A stretch of 64,000 bases of DNA from Corythucha ciliata. Taxonomy: Eukaryota; Arthropoda; Insecta; Hemiptera; Tingidae. The stretch is taken from contig CM075939.1 of the NCBI GenBank assembly GCA_038030265.1, forward strand, positions 46,605,253 to 46,669,252, read 5' to 3'. The notes beneath the pieces were generated by a model that did not search any database, had not been told where the DNA came from, and saw only the letters and a list, made by a program, of their open reading frames with translations. Position 1 is the first letter of the stretch. Every line of letters begins with the position of its first letter. The position numbers and the translations under genes were made by a program. Below are positions 1 through 12,129 of this stretch, one piece after another.

Positions 1-890
1 AATTGATAAAGACGGTAATTCGCGGCCAAAATTGAGATAAATCTCTACAATTTGCGGTTGAAAATGAGAAAAAGCGCTAATTTGTGGCTAAAATTTGAGA
101 AAAAGCGCTCATACGCGAATAAAATTGCTAAGAGCGATGATTTACGGATGAAATTGAGAACAAACGCTAAGGCTCGTTTCATACATACGTGGTTTCCCGA
201 GGCGCTGGGTGCCTGAACAGCGCCTGGGGTGGGGGAACGCGGTGGGGGCAGGTGCCTCCCGTATGTGTGAACCGAAATTCGGTTTCTACGCGGCAGCAGT
301 TTGAAGAGATTTCTCGGTTCGCACATGCAAGGCACCCTCCGCCTAATTCACGCCTGAAATTGAGAAAAAAGTGCTCTTCTGTAGCTAAAGTTGAGAAAAA
401 CCCAAATTCCCAGCCTAAATTGAGCTGAAGCGCTGCGATTTGCGGCTATAAAAGTTCAGAAAAAGTGCTAATTGACAGGTGAAGTTGAGAAAACTTCAAT
501 ACGCTGATAAAAACAGTAATTCAAAGATAAAATTTAAAAAATGCGCCTATTCGATGTTTAATTTAATAAAAAGCGTTAATTCGCTACACTAATTCGCGGA
601 TTCACGGGGAAACTTCGTAGCTTGAATTGTGAGAAATCGCCATTACTCGGGCTATAAGTTTATAAAAAGTGCCTATTCAATGACAAATGAAGAAAAACGA
701 TCATTCGCGGCTAAAACTGAGAAAAAATGAGAAAAATGTGTTAATCCGGGGATGAAATTGAGAAAAGAAGCAAATTTACGGTCAAAACTGAAAAAAAGGG
801 CTCATTTTCACCTAAGATTGAGGATGAAAACACCAACTGGCGGTTTCCTGAGGCCACTTCGTGACTATAAAATTGAGAAAAATACGTATA
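1..890 (+). repeat. Degenerate short-period repeat, family A
   Basis: Diverged monomers of about 30-33 bp follow one another, built on the words GCGGCTAAAATTGAG, an A-run and GCGCTAATT. The monomers are far from identical. A GC-rich interruption sits at about 180-330, beginning with a GGTTTCCCGAGGC-type word that recurs once or twice in most family A blocks. ORFs here are by-products of the repeat. The same family recurs in both orientations throughout the window. Confidence 0.85.
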
Positions 891-1660
891 ATTTAACTCT
901 ACGTAGAATAGTATGTTCTTTGTATATTTAGAGACCTATTAAGGAGCCTTCTATAGAGATTTCCACCCCCGACTCCGATAGGAGTAGGCCACTGTTCAGG
1001 GCATAATATACTCTTGCTACCCCTCCCGCAGTTTCCCGGTTGAATACGCTGTGACCGATACTGTTGATTCGGCTCATCTTGGCGTTATAATAAGACTGCG
1101 CCTTTGGACGACCTCAGAAAAATTAGCCTAGAAACAATGGAATTTCATGAAGACACTGTAAATTTAGTGAATAATTCGGATTTTTGGAACCGAACATTGT
1201 AATTTTGCACATGTAGACATAAATGACTCGAAACACGATGTTTTTTTGTTGGGAGGGGGGCGTTAAAATTGAAGTGGCATCTCTGGGACCATAGAAAACG
1301 TCCTGCGCAGGTTCCAGACACGATTGAATGACCCGGATTTTTCATACGGTGGGCTCCCGGACTATAATAGTTTTTCCTCACCTTTATATTTTCAAATTGC
1401 AAATTGGTGATTTTTCCCCCATTTCAGCTGTGAAATAGCGTTTTATGCTAATTTTGCGGTGATTCTAGCATCTATTCCGTTTTTAACACGCGAATGGGCG
1501 ATTTTTCGTAATTTTAGTTGTGAATTTTAACCTGAAAGCGTTTTTTTTTTTTTTTTTTTGTCAATATAACATGATTTTTCTATTTTAACCGCGGGGTAAG
1601 CACGAAAACAACACTTTGGCGTTGATCTCTACAATTTATTCGTAGAATGGCCTCCATGCA
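891..1660. other. Gene-free stretch
   Basis: No gene recognised. There is a 19-base T tract at 1541-1559. Pieces at about 1400-1600 resemble weak reverse-oriented family A monomers. The open frame on the minus strand at 1145-1402 has no recognisable motif. Confidence 0.6.
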
Positions 1661-2470
1661 CTGCAAGACCACGATTGACTGCTAAAATTGAAAAAAAAAA
1701 CCGCTAAATTGCGGCTAAAATTGAGAAAAAGCGCTAATTTGTTGATAAAATTGTGAATAAATCACAGATTTTGGGTTCAAAGTTGCGTTTTCAGTGAGAC
1801 CATATCCACAAATTCAGATATTTGGACGAGCCAAACACGGCAATCCAACCTCTGAATAAGCCAACACCGTGAAATTGATTTTTCTCTCGCTGGCACAATC
1901 TCCCCAACCCCCACACCAAGATCCAAATCGAGAAAAAAATCGCAGATTCGCGGTACATTGACCGCGATGAAATCTGTATTTAAAAAAAAAAGAACGCTAA
2001 TGGCCTGCGGCTAAAATTGGAAAAAGAAAGTGATGAATCACGGCTAAAAGTTGAAAAATTGCAAATTCACGTCCAAAAATAAGAAAAACAGTGATACGCG
2101 CCAAAAATGGATAAATATAGCGCAAATTCACGGCTAAATATGAGTAGCAGAGATAATTCGCTGCTGTAATTGAGAAAAGGGGAACATGTGTGGTTTTTGG
2201 TGGCCAAACACCCGGCCAGGACTCACTGCTCAGACTGACTGCTAAAATTGAAAACAAAAAAAAAAGCAAAAAACAAAAAAAAAAAACGCTAAATTGCAGC
2301 TAAAATTGAGAAATAGCGCTAATTATAGAGAAATAGCTGGATTATAGAGAACAATTTGACGTAAAATCGAACGAAAACGCTTATAATTCATGGCTAAAAT
2401 TTAGAAAAAAACGCTCATTCGTGACTGAAATTGAAAAAAGATAAATTTTCCGTAATTGGAGGCAATTTAG
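1661..2470 (+). repeat. Degenerate repeat, family A
   Basis: Family A monomers (CTAAAATTGAGAAAAAGCGC type), interrupted at about 1790-1930 by unrelated sequence. Several A-runs are present. No gene. Confidence 0.8.
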
Positions 2471-2611
2471 CTTATTCATAAGTGAAAACCTGATTCATTA
2501 ATAAGACACGGACGACAGACGTCATACTGAAAATCGAAAGTTAGGCATTTTCGGGGTCCAGGAACACGAATCTGGTGTCAGCTAATTTTTTTGTTGCCAT
2601 TATCAAAGTTC

Positions 2612-2860
2612 CTTCCCTACGGGAACATGGAAAGTAAAAGGGGAAAAATTGCTATAATTCCCTGCTAAAGTTGAGAAAAAGTTCTGCAAATTTGCGGTTT
2701 CTGGGGATAAATTCGGCAAAAACAGAGAAAAAGCGCTAATTCATTGCTAAAAGTGTTATAACTGTTGAATCGCGGCTAAAATTGTGAAAAACCTGAGTTC
2801 ATGGGATCAAGAGGTATATAACTTTGTCTAAATTTGAGAAAAAATATAAGACTAATGAAC
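2612..2860 (+). repeat. Family A block with conserved left boundary
   Basis: It opens with a TTCC...GGGAACATGG motif at about 2611-2632, then family A monomers. The same boundary precedes family A at about 15860, 34785 and 37778, which suggests a defined element end rather than random array sequence. Confidence 0.65.
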
Positions 2861-3149
2861 ACATTGACAGGTGCTGTTTTACCGGTAAATGAGTACATTC
2901 TCCGATGTGTGCTCTTTAACCCTGACAGATATATTTTTTGGCTGCCCGTTTGACTTTCATGGAGTGGAAAAGCTCCGAAAGACGAGAAGGACCCGGGAGT
3001 CAAACGCTGACAAAAGAGAGACGGTGACGGAGAGTCAGAGTTTTCCCCCGCCTTTGCACAATTTTTCCCGCTCCATTGTGTTTAAAAATTATAAAGATAA
3101 TTAAAATAATAATAATAAAAATCATTCAGTGATTTCCGAAATTCTGTTT

Positions 3150-3420
3150 TTAAAATCCGTCATCCCTTAGACTGATTGTTTCCCCGTCAGCCTTTTTTTT
3201 TTCAAAATCCGTTTGATATGACGAGAATTTCGTCAAACTGCTTACAGAAACCAAATTTTACTGGTTTGGCTAATTTAGAGAACCAATTTTACCTTTGGGT
3301 CGTTAAAAACTATAAAGCAATTTTCCGGATCTGGCACGTTCAGAAACCAATTCCGTGGGGTTGCTCATTTTGAAGTTCAATGCCTCGGCCACGGGGTCTG
3401 GCTCCATTCATAAATACAAT
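3150..3420 (-). repeat. Degenerate repeat, family E fragment
   Basis: Diverged units of about 30-33 bp contain AACCAATTTTRC and TTTGGCTNATTT words, in the reverse orientation to the block at 28021-28660. It abuts the recognisable 5' end of the Harbinger gene. Confidence 0.55.
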
Positions 3421-3443
3421 TTCGACCGATTGACCCATACTGA

Positions 3444-5375
3444 AAACCCTTTTCTCGGGACCACGACAAAATCAAGCGCAACCAAGCACTTGAAAAGCTC
3501 TTGGAGGTTTTCAAAACTGTCGACCCCGGTGCTACGAAAGAAGTCGTGACGAAAAAAATTGCTTCCATGAGAAGTAGTTTCAAGAAAGAACTCAACAAGG
3601 TAGGTTTGTTATAATACCCATCGATGGCAACGAAACTTCGGTTGTTGATCGCCAAGAAAAACAATTTTTTTTCTATTAATTCATAGGTTCGAGCGTCGGA
3701 GAAATCAGGCTCTGGAACAGACGATGTGCACGTGCCAAAACTTTGGTACTATGATAAACTGCTCTTCTTGGAGGAGCAAGACGTTCCCCGGCCATCGCAC
3801 TCATTGAGATCGCTGATTGATGAAATGCCTTTTGAAGAAAATGAGGTAAAAACTAAAATGAAGTCTCTCGCAATTTTCATCGAATGTATTTTAGTTTAAA
3901 ATATGCTACATAATATCAAAGTGGGTATGTTTCATCAAAATTGTATGGTTGCAAAGTGTTTAGAATGGCTAGTTTGTAGATTCAAGCGAAATTCAGGGGG
4001 TTCATGAATGATCTTGATTACAACCTCACTTTTTCATACTGCCACTCATCTGCTCCTTCCCCGTTAAAGTAATCAACGAACATTTCTTTGATATACTTGG
4101 CTTGATTAGTTGAATTTTCCCCAGTATTTTCCAGTGACGTCAACTGGTTTTCGAAGATCGAGTCTTCCTCCATTTCTTCGGGTCGTGCGTAATTGAAACT
4201 GGTTTTGCGAAGGAAATTGTGTAGGACGCAGCAAGTGAGCACCACTGTTTCGATTTTGGGCAAATCCAAGTTGATGTTGGTATGAAAAATTCGGAAACGG
4301 TTGGCGAGGATGCCAAAAGCGTTTTCGATCACTCGTCCAGCTCTGGACAATCTGTAATTGAATATGCGTCTTTGCTCATTCAAACTTTTTACGTTGAACG
4401 GCTTCATGAAATCAGGTCGTAAGCTGAAGGCTTCATCTCCTACCAGTACGTACGGCAACGAATATATGCTACCGTTGACTGGACGGGGAGGAGGAAAATG
4501 GAGACTCCCCGAGATCAGCTTGCTGTGAAATTCCGTGTTTCTTATTACCCCACCGTCTGATATTCTTCCATTAGTACCGATTTCACACCAAACGAACTCA
4601 TAATTGGCATTAGCACGTGCCATAAAGACGAGGCTGTTGAAATGCTTGTAATTCTAGAAATATGATCCACTCCCAGGTGGTGGAGTAATTCGGATACGTT
4701 TTCCATCCAAGGCTCCGAGACAGTTTGGGAAATTCCACCGGCTTTCGAATTCGTTTGCTAGGGCCATCCATTCTTCCTGAGTCCCTGGCGTCTGAAACAA
4801 ACCATTCATGATGAAACCCTGAAATATGCCCCTCACTCCATTAATTTGTTCTTCCTATATCTATACCCAGTTGTTACATGCATAACGGTCTATACGTTCC
4901 TTTTCAGGATGCAGACAGCAACCTTTCAGAAACCCAGTCCCAGACCTCATCCACTTCATCTACGAGATGTACACCTCAAACTCGAAGCACTTTCAAGCGA
5001 CCCGCCTCCCGAGCTGACCAAGTGTTGGACAAAATTTCAATACGTCTAGACCAGCCAAAAGGGGAGTTTGTCAAAGAGAAGCAAGAGTCGTTTTGAATTC
5101 ACGTCGCAGAGCAATTACGCTCCATGCCACCAGGGCAGGTGGCAATCAGTCTCAAACTAATCAGTGACGTGCTTTTTTACGCCAACATGAATTCACGAGT
5201 CACAACTGATTTCTCACTGAACTCACACCCTCCCGCCCAGAGTCAACCAGATTATGTGCTCCTATCCAATGAGCCCAGCACAGTCAACCCTATCACCACT
5301 GCATCCGATGACCGCAGCACAACCACCACTGCATATCTCGATGCGCTGAATTCCGTCAGAGATGGTGATTATTAA
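3444..5375 (+). pseudogene. Harbinger ORF1-type MADF/Myb-like DNA-binding protein, three exons, broken
   Basis: In PIF/Harbinger elements this protein binds DNA and helps the transposase enter the nucleus and find the transposon ends. Three exons can be traced: 3444-3599, 3687-3845 and 4908-5375. Introns are 3600-3686 (gtaggt...tag) and 3846-4907 (gtaaaa...ttttcag), all phase 0. Exon 1 gives a MADF-like helix region (NQALEKLLEVFK, then KKIASMRSSFKKELNK). Exon 2 gives GSGTDDVHVPKLWYYDKLLF, a typical continuation. Exon 3 is a Ser/Thr-rich linker, a KRPASRADQVLDKIS segment and a C-terminal LRSMPPGQVAISLKLISDVL helix. An in-frame TGA at 5094-5096 splits exon 3; the frame reads on to TAA at 5373-5375. 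Another TGA at 3441-3443, where the MADF Trp would be expected, ends the readable frame upstream. No start codon was found. About 260 codons are readable. The transposase second exon lies inside its second intron. Confidence 0.85.
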
Positions 5376-5953
5376 AATTGTTATTTTCTCGGATTGCGTT
5401 TTCGAAAAGCTGACGCATGTATCGTTCAGCGTTGTTCTTGAGCTGTACACACGCCCCGTAATAAAAGGATAATTTTTTGAATGAATATGTCCTTCACCCC
5501 CTCCCTTATCGACATATCGTCATAACATAGTATCATAATATTAGTAAGAGTAACAGATATAACATGATAAAACTTTACAGAAATACTTACCTTCATGTAG
5601 CCTCTCAAAGTCTTGAGAATAGCCAAACAGGTTTCAGGGATGATGACACGCAACCGCTGCGGTGATATAGCCGTCACGAACTTCAGTTCTTCGTAATTCA
5701 TTCCCATTGCTAAAAAGCGAAGGGTAGCCACGAGCCTCTCATGAGGGCTGATACACTTCCTCATGTTGGTGTCTTTTTTCTGTATGTGGGGAGACACCAT
5801 TTGCAGCAGAAGCCTGTAGGACCCCTCTTCCATTCTTACATAGTTTTTCCAGTCATTGGGCACGCAAACCAACTCATTCAATAAATTGACGTGGGTCAAC
5901 TGATTTCTCCTTTGAAGCCACCGTTTCACCCACACCCTTTTGGTTTTTTTTTT
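4018..5953 (-). pseudogene. PIF/Harbinger (HARBI1-like) transposase, two exons, broken
   Basis: This DDE transposase (DDE_Tnp_4 family) cuts and joins the transposon DNA. Exon 1 runs from 5953 (first codon after an upstream stop) to 5591 and contains VWVKRWLQRRNQL, DWKNYVRMEEGSYRLLL and the helix-turn-helix region ISPHERLVATLRFLAMG. A canonical donor (AAG|gtaagt) at 5590 pairs with an acceptor (tttcag) ending at 4792; the intron is 799 nt, phase 0. Exon 2 (4791-4018) continues TPGTQEEWMALANEF, NFPNCLGALDGKRIRI, VGDEAFSLRPDF and RVIENAFGILANRFRIF, giving the first catalytic Asp (ALDGK) and the Glu (IENAFG). Defects: a TAG at 4654-4656 replaces the Tyr expected in GSYFYNYK, and the usual DANY motif reads NANY. 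No ATG is visible for exon 1. About 370 residues, the usual family length. The intron contains exon 3 of the opposite-strand gene. Confidence 0.9.
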
Positions 5954-6536
5954 TAAGTTTTATGAACAAACGCACTGTCGCATAAAAAAAAGAGAGTATC
6001 GTCGTCCATGTTCGTAGCAAAGAAGCGACTCGTTGGCAATCCAGAACACTACTGAAAACGGTGTGGAGTGGCGTGATCGTGAATGGCCAAGGACATTTTC
6101 TGGTTTTTTCCTCAAGCCATTTGGCCCGCTGACACGCCGCGCTAGGCCGTTCGCAGCGCTCGTGAATGGCCAGCTTTAGATTGTAGATGAGCTCGCATCA
6201 ATCTTTTCATCCTCGTCCTTCCACCCCTCACCCATACAAGCCTACATTTGAATTCAAGAAGCTCTCTATAGGCTAGCAAAAATAAAAAGAGGAATATGGG
6301 GCGGAGGAGCACAAGAATAATGTGGCTAATGGAGGAAGGGGTTAAACTGTAACAAGTAGAGTCTGGCAGTCCGATAAAAACTGGTTTTCAGGTCAACTGA
6401 ATAAACTTGTAGTGGTGCTTAGTAGAGAGATGAAAAAGATGGATTTTCACCGTTAATAATTATTTCCAAGTCTTCTGCGGCGTTTGGCTCATTTTGACAG
6501 GCAAAACACGGCGTTGCACCCTCACAGTTCGATTAT
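5954..6536. other. Gene-free stretch right of the Harbinger gene
   Basis: No gene recognised. CGTGAATGGCC occurs twice (about 6083 and 6161) with GC-rich sequence between, possibly terminal sequence of the Harbinger element. It ends in a 19-base A tract at 6537-6555 that borders the tandem duplication. Confidence 0.5.
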
Positions 6537-6555
6537 AAAAAAAAAAAAAAAAAAA

Positions 6556-7897
6556 TTAGAACCGAGCTGAATGGTACCGACTCACCAAATCAAAAAACCT
6601 CCCTCTCATCTACACAATGCCACCACCAACAATTCCCCGACTCTCAGGGATTTTAGTGAGCTTTTAAGGCTCTTCTCAGGTGAGTGATTTGCCCCCGGAA
6701 AGGGAATTAAAGGGCGTGTGTGAGTGTGAGTATGTTGAAGGGGAGAAGGAGAGTGGGTTGATTTGATGGGAATGGATATATAGCTTTAAGCCGTGAGGCG
6801 ATCAGAAGCATTCAACGTATAGTAAAGTCTATGTCCCAGGGATCAAGAGTGATTGGGTGGATTTTAGGGATTGTGTAGCCGTGTGAGAGGCGGTATTGGT
6901 AGCGGTACGGGAGGGGGTTGCAAGTGCGTAATTCCCTTTCCTTTCGACCCCTTCTCTCACTCTTGATATTTAATCTTGAAACGAAAGGGAGAATACCCTC
7001 CCCATGGCAACCCGCGCTGAAGAAGAAGAAAAAAGGGTGCACGCAACACGCGTTTCAATGCGTAGTGCGTATTTCGTATAATTGAAGTATGGCAAAGGGT
7101 AGATTTCAGGTTTTGACCAGTGAATCGAGAACTTGTGAATCCCCAATTGAGGTGGATGGAGCGGTGGGGTGGAGGAACGTTTTATGCAAGAGCAGTGATG
7201 AGTGCGTGAGAGTGGAAGATAAAAAAAGATGTTGGCACAGAGGTAGAGGGATGGATTTGTATACAAAACATGTTCAATGCGTGAGCTCCATGGCTGTAGG
7301 GTGAAAAAAAAAAATTGAAAGTAACAATTTAAAGTGTCACACAAAAAAAAAAGGCTCAGCTGATAGAACGGGGGGGGGGGGGGGGGTCCTCTTGTGAACA
7401 GGGATTTACACTCTGAATCAATTGTTAGGGGGCCCATCTACTGCCAGGAGAGTTCATACCTGCTGTTCTGCCTATGATAAGAAGACGTGTGAGAGGGACT
7501 ACTTCTGGTTTTTTTTATGTGGGAGGGGGGAGGTTAAGTGAAGCGATAAACAACAAATAAACTACATCAAAGGAAAACGTTTGCCAAATAAACCACGACG
7601 TTAGAACCCGTTTCTTTTTATTTATTCACAAGAACAACACAATTTTTAGTTGTTAGGATGCAAGAAGTTTGGGGAAAAGTGCCGATCGTAAAGATAAATT
7701 TAAAAGTTATGAAGAATATTACATTTTATCACTAGCGCTTATTTAAAAAGAGCAGAAACACAACACTAGGCGACAACACTGCTCGTAAAAAGCGATTCAG
7801 CGACAAAAAAAGCGAAGAGCAGATGTTAAAAGCAGCAAAATGGTAAAGGGAGAATAAATAAATGAGTAGGTACCCAGTAAAAAAAAAAAAAAAAAAA
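6556..7897. repeat. Tandem duplication, copy 1 (1342 bp)
   Basis: First copy of a direct duplication, ending in a 19-base A tract (7879-7897). It includes a G17 tract at 7370-7386. Open frames on both strands (for example minus 6970-7437, plus 7089-7304) are present identically in both copies but show no recognisable domain, and the duplication alone explains their conservation. No gene can be claimed. Confidence 0.95.
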
Positions 7898-9227
7898 TTA
7901 GAACCGAGCTGAATGGTACCGACTCACCAAATCAAAAAACCTCCCTCTCATCTACACAATGCCACCACCAACAATTCCCCGACTCTCAGGGATTTTAGTG
8001 AGCTTTTAAGGCTCTTCTCAGGTGAGTGATTTGCCCCCGGAAAGGGAATTAAAGGGCGTGTGTGAGTGTGAGTATGTTGAAGGGGAGAAGGAGAGTGGGT
8101 TGATTTGATGGGAATGGATATATAGCTTTAAGCCGTGAGGCGATCAGAAGCATTCAACGTATAGTAAAGTCTATGTCCCAGGGATCAAGAGTGATTGGGT
8201 GGATTTTAGGGATTGTGTAGCCGTGTGAGAGGCGGTATTGGTAGCGGTACGGGAGGGGGTTGCAAGTGCGTAATTCCCTTTCCTTTCGTCCCCTTCTCTC
8301 ACTCTTGATATTTAATCTTGAAACGAAAGGGAGAATACCCTCCCCATGGCAACCCGCGCTGAAGAAGAAGAAAAAAGGGTGCACGCAACACGCGTTTCAA
8401 TGCGTAGTGCGTATTTCGTATAATTGAAGGATGGCAAAGGGTAGATTTCAGGTTTTGACCAGTGAATCGAGAACTTGTGAATCCCCAATTGAGGTGGATG
8501 GAGCGGTGGGGTGGAGGAACGTTTTATGCAAGAGCAGTGATGAGTGCGTGAGAGTGGAAGATAAAAAAAGATGTTGGCACAGAGGTAGAGGGATGGATTT
8601 GTATACAAAACATGTTCAATGCGTGAGCTCCATGGCTGTAGGGTGAAAAAAAAAAATTGAAAGTAACAATTTAAAGTGTCACACAAAAAAAAAAGGCTCA
8701 GCTGATGGAACGGGGGGGGGGGTCCTCTTGTGAACAGGGATTTACACTCTGAATCAATTGTTAGGGGGCCCATCTACTGCCAGGAGAGTTCATACCTGCT
8801 GTTCTGCCTATGATAAGAAGACGTGTGAGAGGGACTACTTCTGGTTTTTTTTATGTGGGAGGGGGGAGGTTAAGTGAAGCGATAAACAACAATTAAACTA
8901 CATCAAAGGAAAACGTTTGCCAAATAAACCACGACGTTAGAACCCGTTTCTTTTTATTTATTCACAAGAACAACACAATTTTTAGTTGTTAGGATGCAAG
9001 AAGTTTGGGGAAAAGTGCCGATCGTAAAGATAAATTTAAAAGTTATGAAGAATATTACATTTTATCACTAGCGCTTATTTAAAAAGAGCAGAAACACAAC
9101 ACTAGGCGACAACACTGCTCGTAAAAAGCGATTCAGCGACAAAAAAAGCGAAGAGCAGATGTTAAAAGCAGCAAAATGGTAAAGGGAGAATAAATAAATG
9201 AGTAGGTACCCAGTAAAAAAAAAAAAA
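7898..9227. repeat. Tandem duplication, copy 2 (1330 bp)
   Basis: Direct copy of 6556-7897. The 12-bp length difference is fully explained by G11 instead of G17 (8712-8722) and A13 instead of A19 (9215-9227). I see about four substitutions otherwise: A/T in the TTTCGACCCC word, T/G near 8428, A/G near 8707 and A/T near 8892. This is about 99.7 percent identity, so the duplication is very recent or a sequence-assembly effect. Confidence 0.95.
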
Positions 9228-9886
9228 GTGAAGAGGGGCAAATGGGGAAGCCTTCTAAATTAATCTCTTTTTTTATTGGGCTACGTGAAGAGGAAGTTTA
9301 AGAGCATCCCTCTCCCCCCCCTTCATTTCCATTCTATACGAGATGAAAATTACTCTTATTTGGAAACGCTCTATCGGGTATTTTCGATTCCGAATACGTT
9401 AGATAAGTCTCTGAAAGATTAAAGAGTGCTGAATAAAGCCCGAAGCAATGTATTACGCGTGTTTCGAAGGTGCACAAGGCCTGTCTTTTGTAAACAACGG
9501 TAAATATTCAAGCTTTATACATCGCTAAAAGATTCATTTTTCAGGATATTATTTTTCACTTTTACAAAAGAGACTCATTAATATATTTTTTAAACGCACC
9601 TCTGACACTCATGCCATGAAATCCTGATGTATTTTTTTTTTTTTTTCATTATTATTCCCCCTCCCCTCGTCATCCTGAACCACAGCAATCACTTCATCTT
9701 TCTAAGTCTTCGACAATAGCCGCCTACTCTTTTTTTTTTCTTCTTCTTCTTTTTCGTTTTGTGAGAGAGGAGATGATCCTCTCCGATGATGACCAAGTTG
9801 AAGTGAGGGAAACCGGTTTCTTTCTTTAGAGTTCTTGTTCTTGTTCGAGGTCACATTATACCCGTGGGCTTCGTCTTCCCGAAAAA

Positions 9887-9918
<32 letters not shown>

Positions 9919-10440
9919 CCAACAATCTGCTTGCACAAACCATTGTAGTTTCGGACATTTATAAGGTTCGAAAAATTATGCAATCGAAGGAGTATGTAAA
10001 AAAAGGTTTCACGCTTCCTCATGTGATGAGAATTATCGCGCCTATCCAACCGGGGCTAATTTTTTTTTTTTTTGTTCTGCTTTCCAAAAATAAGACGTTC
10101 AAAACGTATTTACCGCAAGGCGCCAATTTTTCACGCAAAGAAACAACAAAAAAACAATAAAAACTCGTTATCCCACTTTTTCAAGGTCACAAATTTTTCG
10201 CGATGACAGGCCCCTGCCGTGCCGTGTTAAAATTAGAGTTCAAACTGTTTTTATATTTCCCATCCCCTCCCACCCTGCTGATCACCAACTCGTTCAGTTA
10301 ATATAATTCGAGTTGAAAAACAAATGCGATGGCAGAAGGGGCGGTGAAGGGGGTTACAAATTTATCGTCGTTTAATTTACTCCCACTCCTGGTACACAGC
10401 AAAAAGGAAAAGAAGTACATGTTAGCCCGCGTCCGTATTA
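9228..10440. other. Gene-free stretch with an (AAC)n microsatellite
   Basis: No gene. (AAC)n lies at about 9888-9918, with a TTC-rich tract near 9731-9752 and T tracts near 9633 and 10060. Open frames across these (minus 9702-10049, plus 9864-10160) are low-complexity readings giving poly-Asn or poly-Val. Confidence 0.7.
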
Positions 10441-12129
10441 TTATAGCTTAAAGTCCCTATTGTTGGGTGGGGGGGGGGGAAGTTAGCTCCCTCGTAATTT
10501 ATTGGCTACATTTCCTAAATAAAAACAGGGGGAAATCATTGCCAAGAAAGATTGCGGCATTCTCGGTGTCATTATTTTCGCTCCTGCGTCTTTTTCTTTT
10601 TTTCGTTGGAAAAAAGGGAGGAACAAAAAACCTATTTTGTAGCAGAGTTACCTTACAAGGCGGGGGAGGGGATCTATCGCTAAATGAAGGATATTTTGGT
10701 GGAATTGAGGCGATTGGAAAACTAAATTCAAAAGAAACACATCAATAAACAGTGGATTATAGTAGAGTAGCGCTGTTGACATGGAACATCCCAAAAACCA
10801 TTTTTTTCAAAAGTTTCGTCGAGTTTCGACGAGGTCTATGAGTTCATCGAACAGCTGGAAATCAATTTTCCCGGTTTCACTCACTGCAGAATCTTGCGGG
10901 TTCGGCTCACTAAAAAAAATCAGTGACTTTTGAGTACATTTTAGCCAGGGAAATATCAATTTCAAGGCTATTTTGCTCCAAAATGCTGCAATTTTCGCGG
11001 CTATTCGACCTTGGGTACTGTCGCGGCCTGGAAGCACGCAAGATCCACTGAAAAAAAAACTTATGCTCCTGCATGCATTATAAAGTAGGTACATTTTTCA
11101 AAATGAAATGCACTAAAAAAAAAAAAAAAAAAAGGTGGGGGAAACTCACTTCCCCAGAAATTACAATTTCGCAAATACTCAGCTCAGTATATACGATGTA
11201 ATTTTGCGGATATCGGTCAAAAAGTCACTTTTGACCGTCATTTATCGAGTCAAATTTGCATTTTCCGGATTTTAACTCACAATTTATTGGTAAACCGATT
11301 TGCAGTTTTCTGCCTAAATGGTCATTCATAGTGAGTGGATGGAAAGGAGTGGGGGGGGGGGTAACTATCTGTTTACAAGCAACTTAGCCAGTTTCTTGTC
11401 TATATTCACGGAAAATCGTCAATTTCTTCGAGGTTTTTTTCTGTTCTTGGGCGAAATTTCAAGATTTTGTGGTATTTTTAAGCAGAGGCGTAGAGTTTAG
11501 GTTTTCGTTGGGGGGACGATGGGCAAAATTAGCTGGGCCCAGATCCTGATAATGGGATGCAGGGGGGAAGTAATTATTAATATTTTACCTAATTGAAGAA
11601 CAACAAAGTAATATAGTTGAACACAAAACGTTAGAACAAACATCACATTATTTGAACTGGTAATCGAACTGTGAGAAGGGGCATCTATCAGGCTGGTTTT
11701 ATTATTCATTTCATCGAAAATCGATAAAGCTTCCATAGTGTATCTTTGTCCTAGTCCCGGACAAGGCCGGATCATGGCGAGGGCCTACCAAATTTTTGAG
11801 GGGCGGCAAAATTAAAAAAAAAAAAAAAAATCAGGCGAGAGAGGGAGATACCTAAGACAAATTGAACCGGAAGAAAGAGGTGAAGGTGAAAAAAATATTC
11901 ATTTTTTTCCATTTCATGCGACACAACCTGATCGAGCTGTGCACTATGTGCCCGTACTAGGCGGGCTCCTCGCCCGGTGCGCGATTTGTTGAACACCTAC
12001 ACAAAGCCGAGACCCGAGAGTGCTGTGCCACATCTCGCGGCAGCCTTATGACGTTATTGGCCAATACCCGGAACGCAGTGGCGCACCTACACCTCTCGAA
12101 GCCCGGGCAGAAATCTCTACGAGCCCCTT
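10441..12129. other. Gene-free stretch
   Basis: No gene recognised. It holds poly-G tracts (about 10469 and 11350), A tracts (11115-11132 and 11814-11830) and a transposon-end-like stretch near 11760-11815 (GGCCGGATCATGGCGAGGGC) with no partner end found. Confidence 0.6.

Larger units (their letters stand above)
3444..5953. mobile_element. Decayed PIF/Harbinger DNA transposon
   Basis: The element carries the two genes typical of PIF/Harbinger transposons: a MADF/Myb-like DNA-binding protein (plus strand) and a DDE transposase (minus strand). Both are spliced and both are inactivated by point stops. No convincing terminal inverted repeats or target-site duplication were found at either side, so the limits given are those of recognisable coding sequence. 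The right flank has CGTGAATGGCC twice (about 6083 and 6161), which could be terminal or subterminal sequence. No matching copy was seen on the left, where family E repeat abuts. Confidence 0.88.

Noticed and set aside
1..890. CRISPR-like array (units of about 30 bp)
   Set aside because: Units are diverged throughout, without invariant repeats separated by unique spacers, and the context is eukaryotic.
6777..6805. TATATA followed 27 bp later by TCAG, a possible core promoter (also in copy 2)
   Set aside because: Short motifs, no downstream element, and no gene or transcript to attach it to.
6812..8773. Open frames repeated identically in both duplication copies, looking like a conserved gene family
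   Set aside because: The identity comes from a 99.7 percent DNA duplication; the frames on both strands are preserved equally and have no domain, so conservation is not evidence of coding.
9702..10160. Poly-Asn (plus) and poly-Val (minus) proteins
   Set aside because: Both are readings of one (AAC)n microsatellite.
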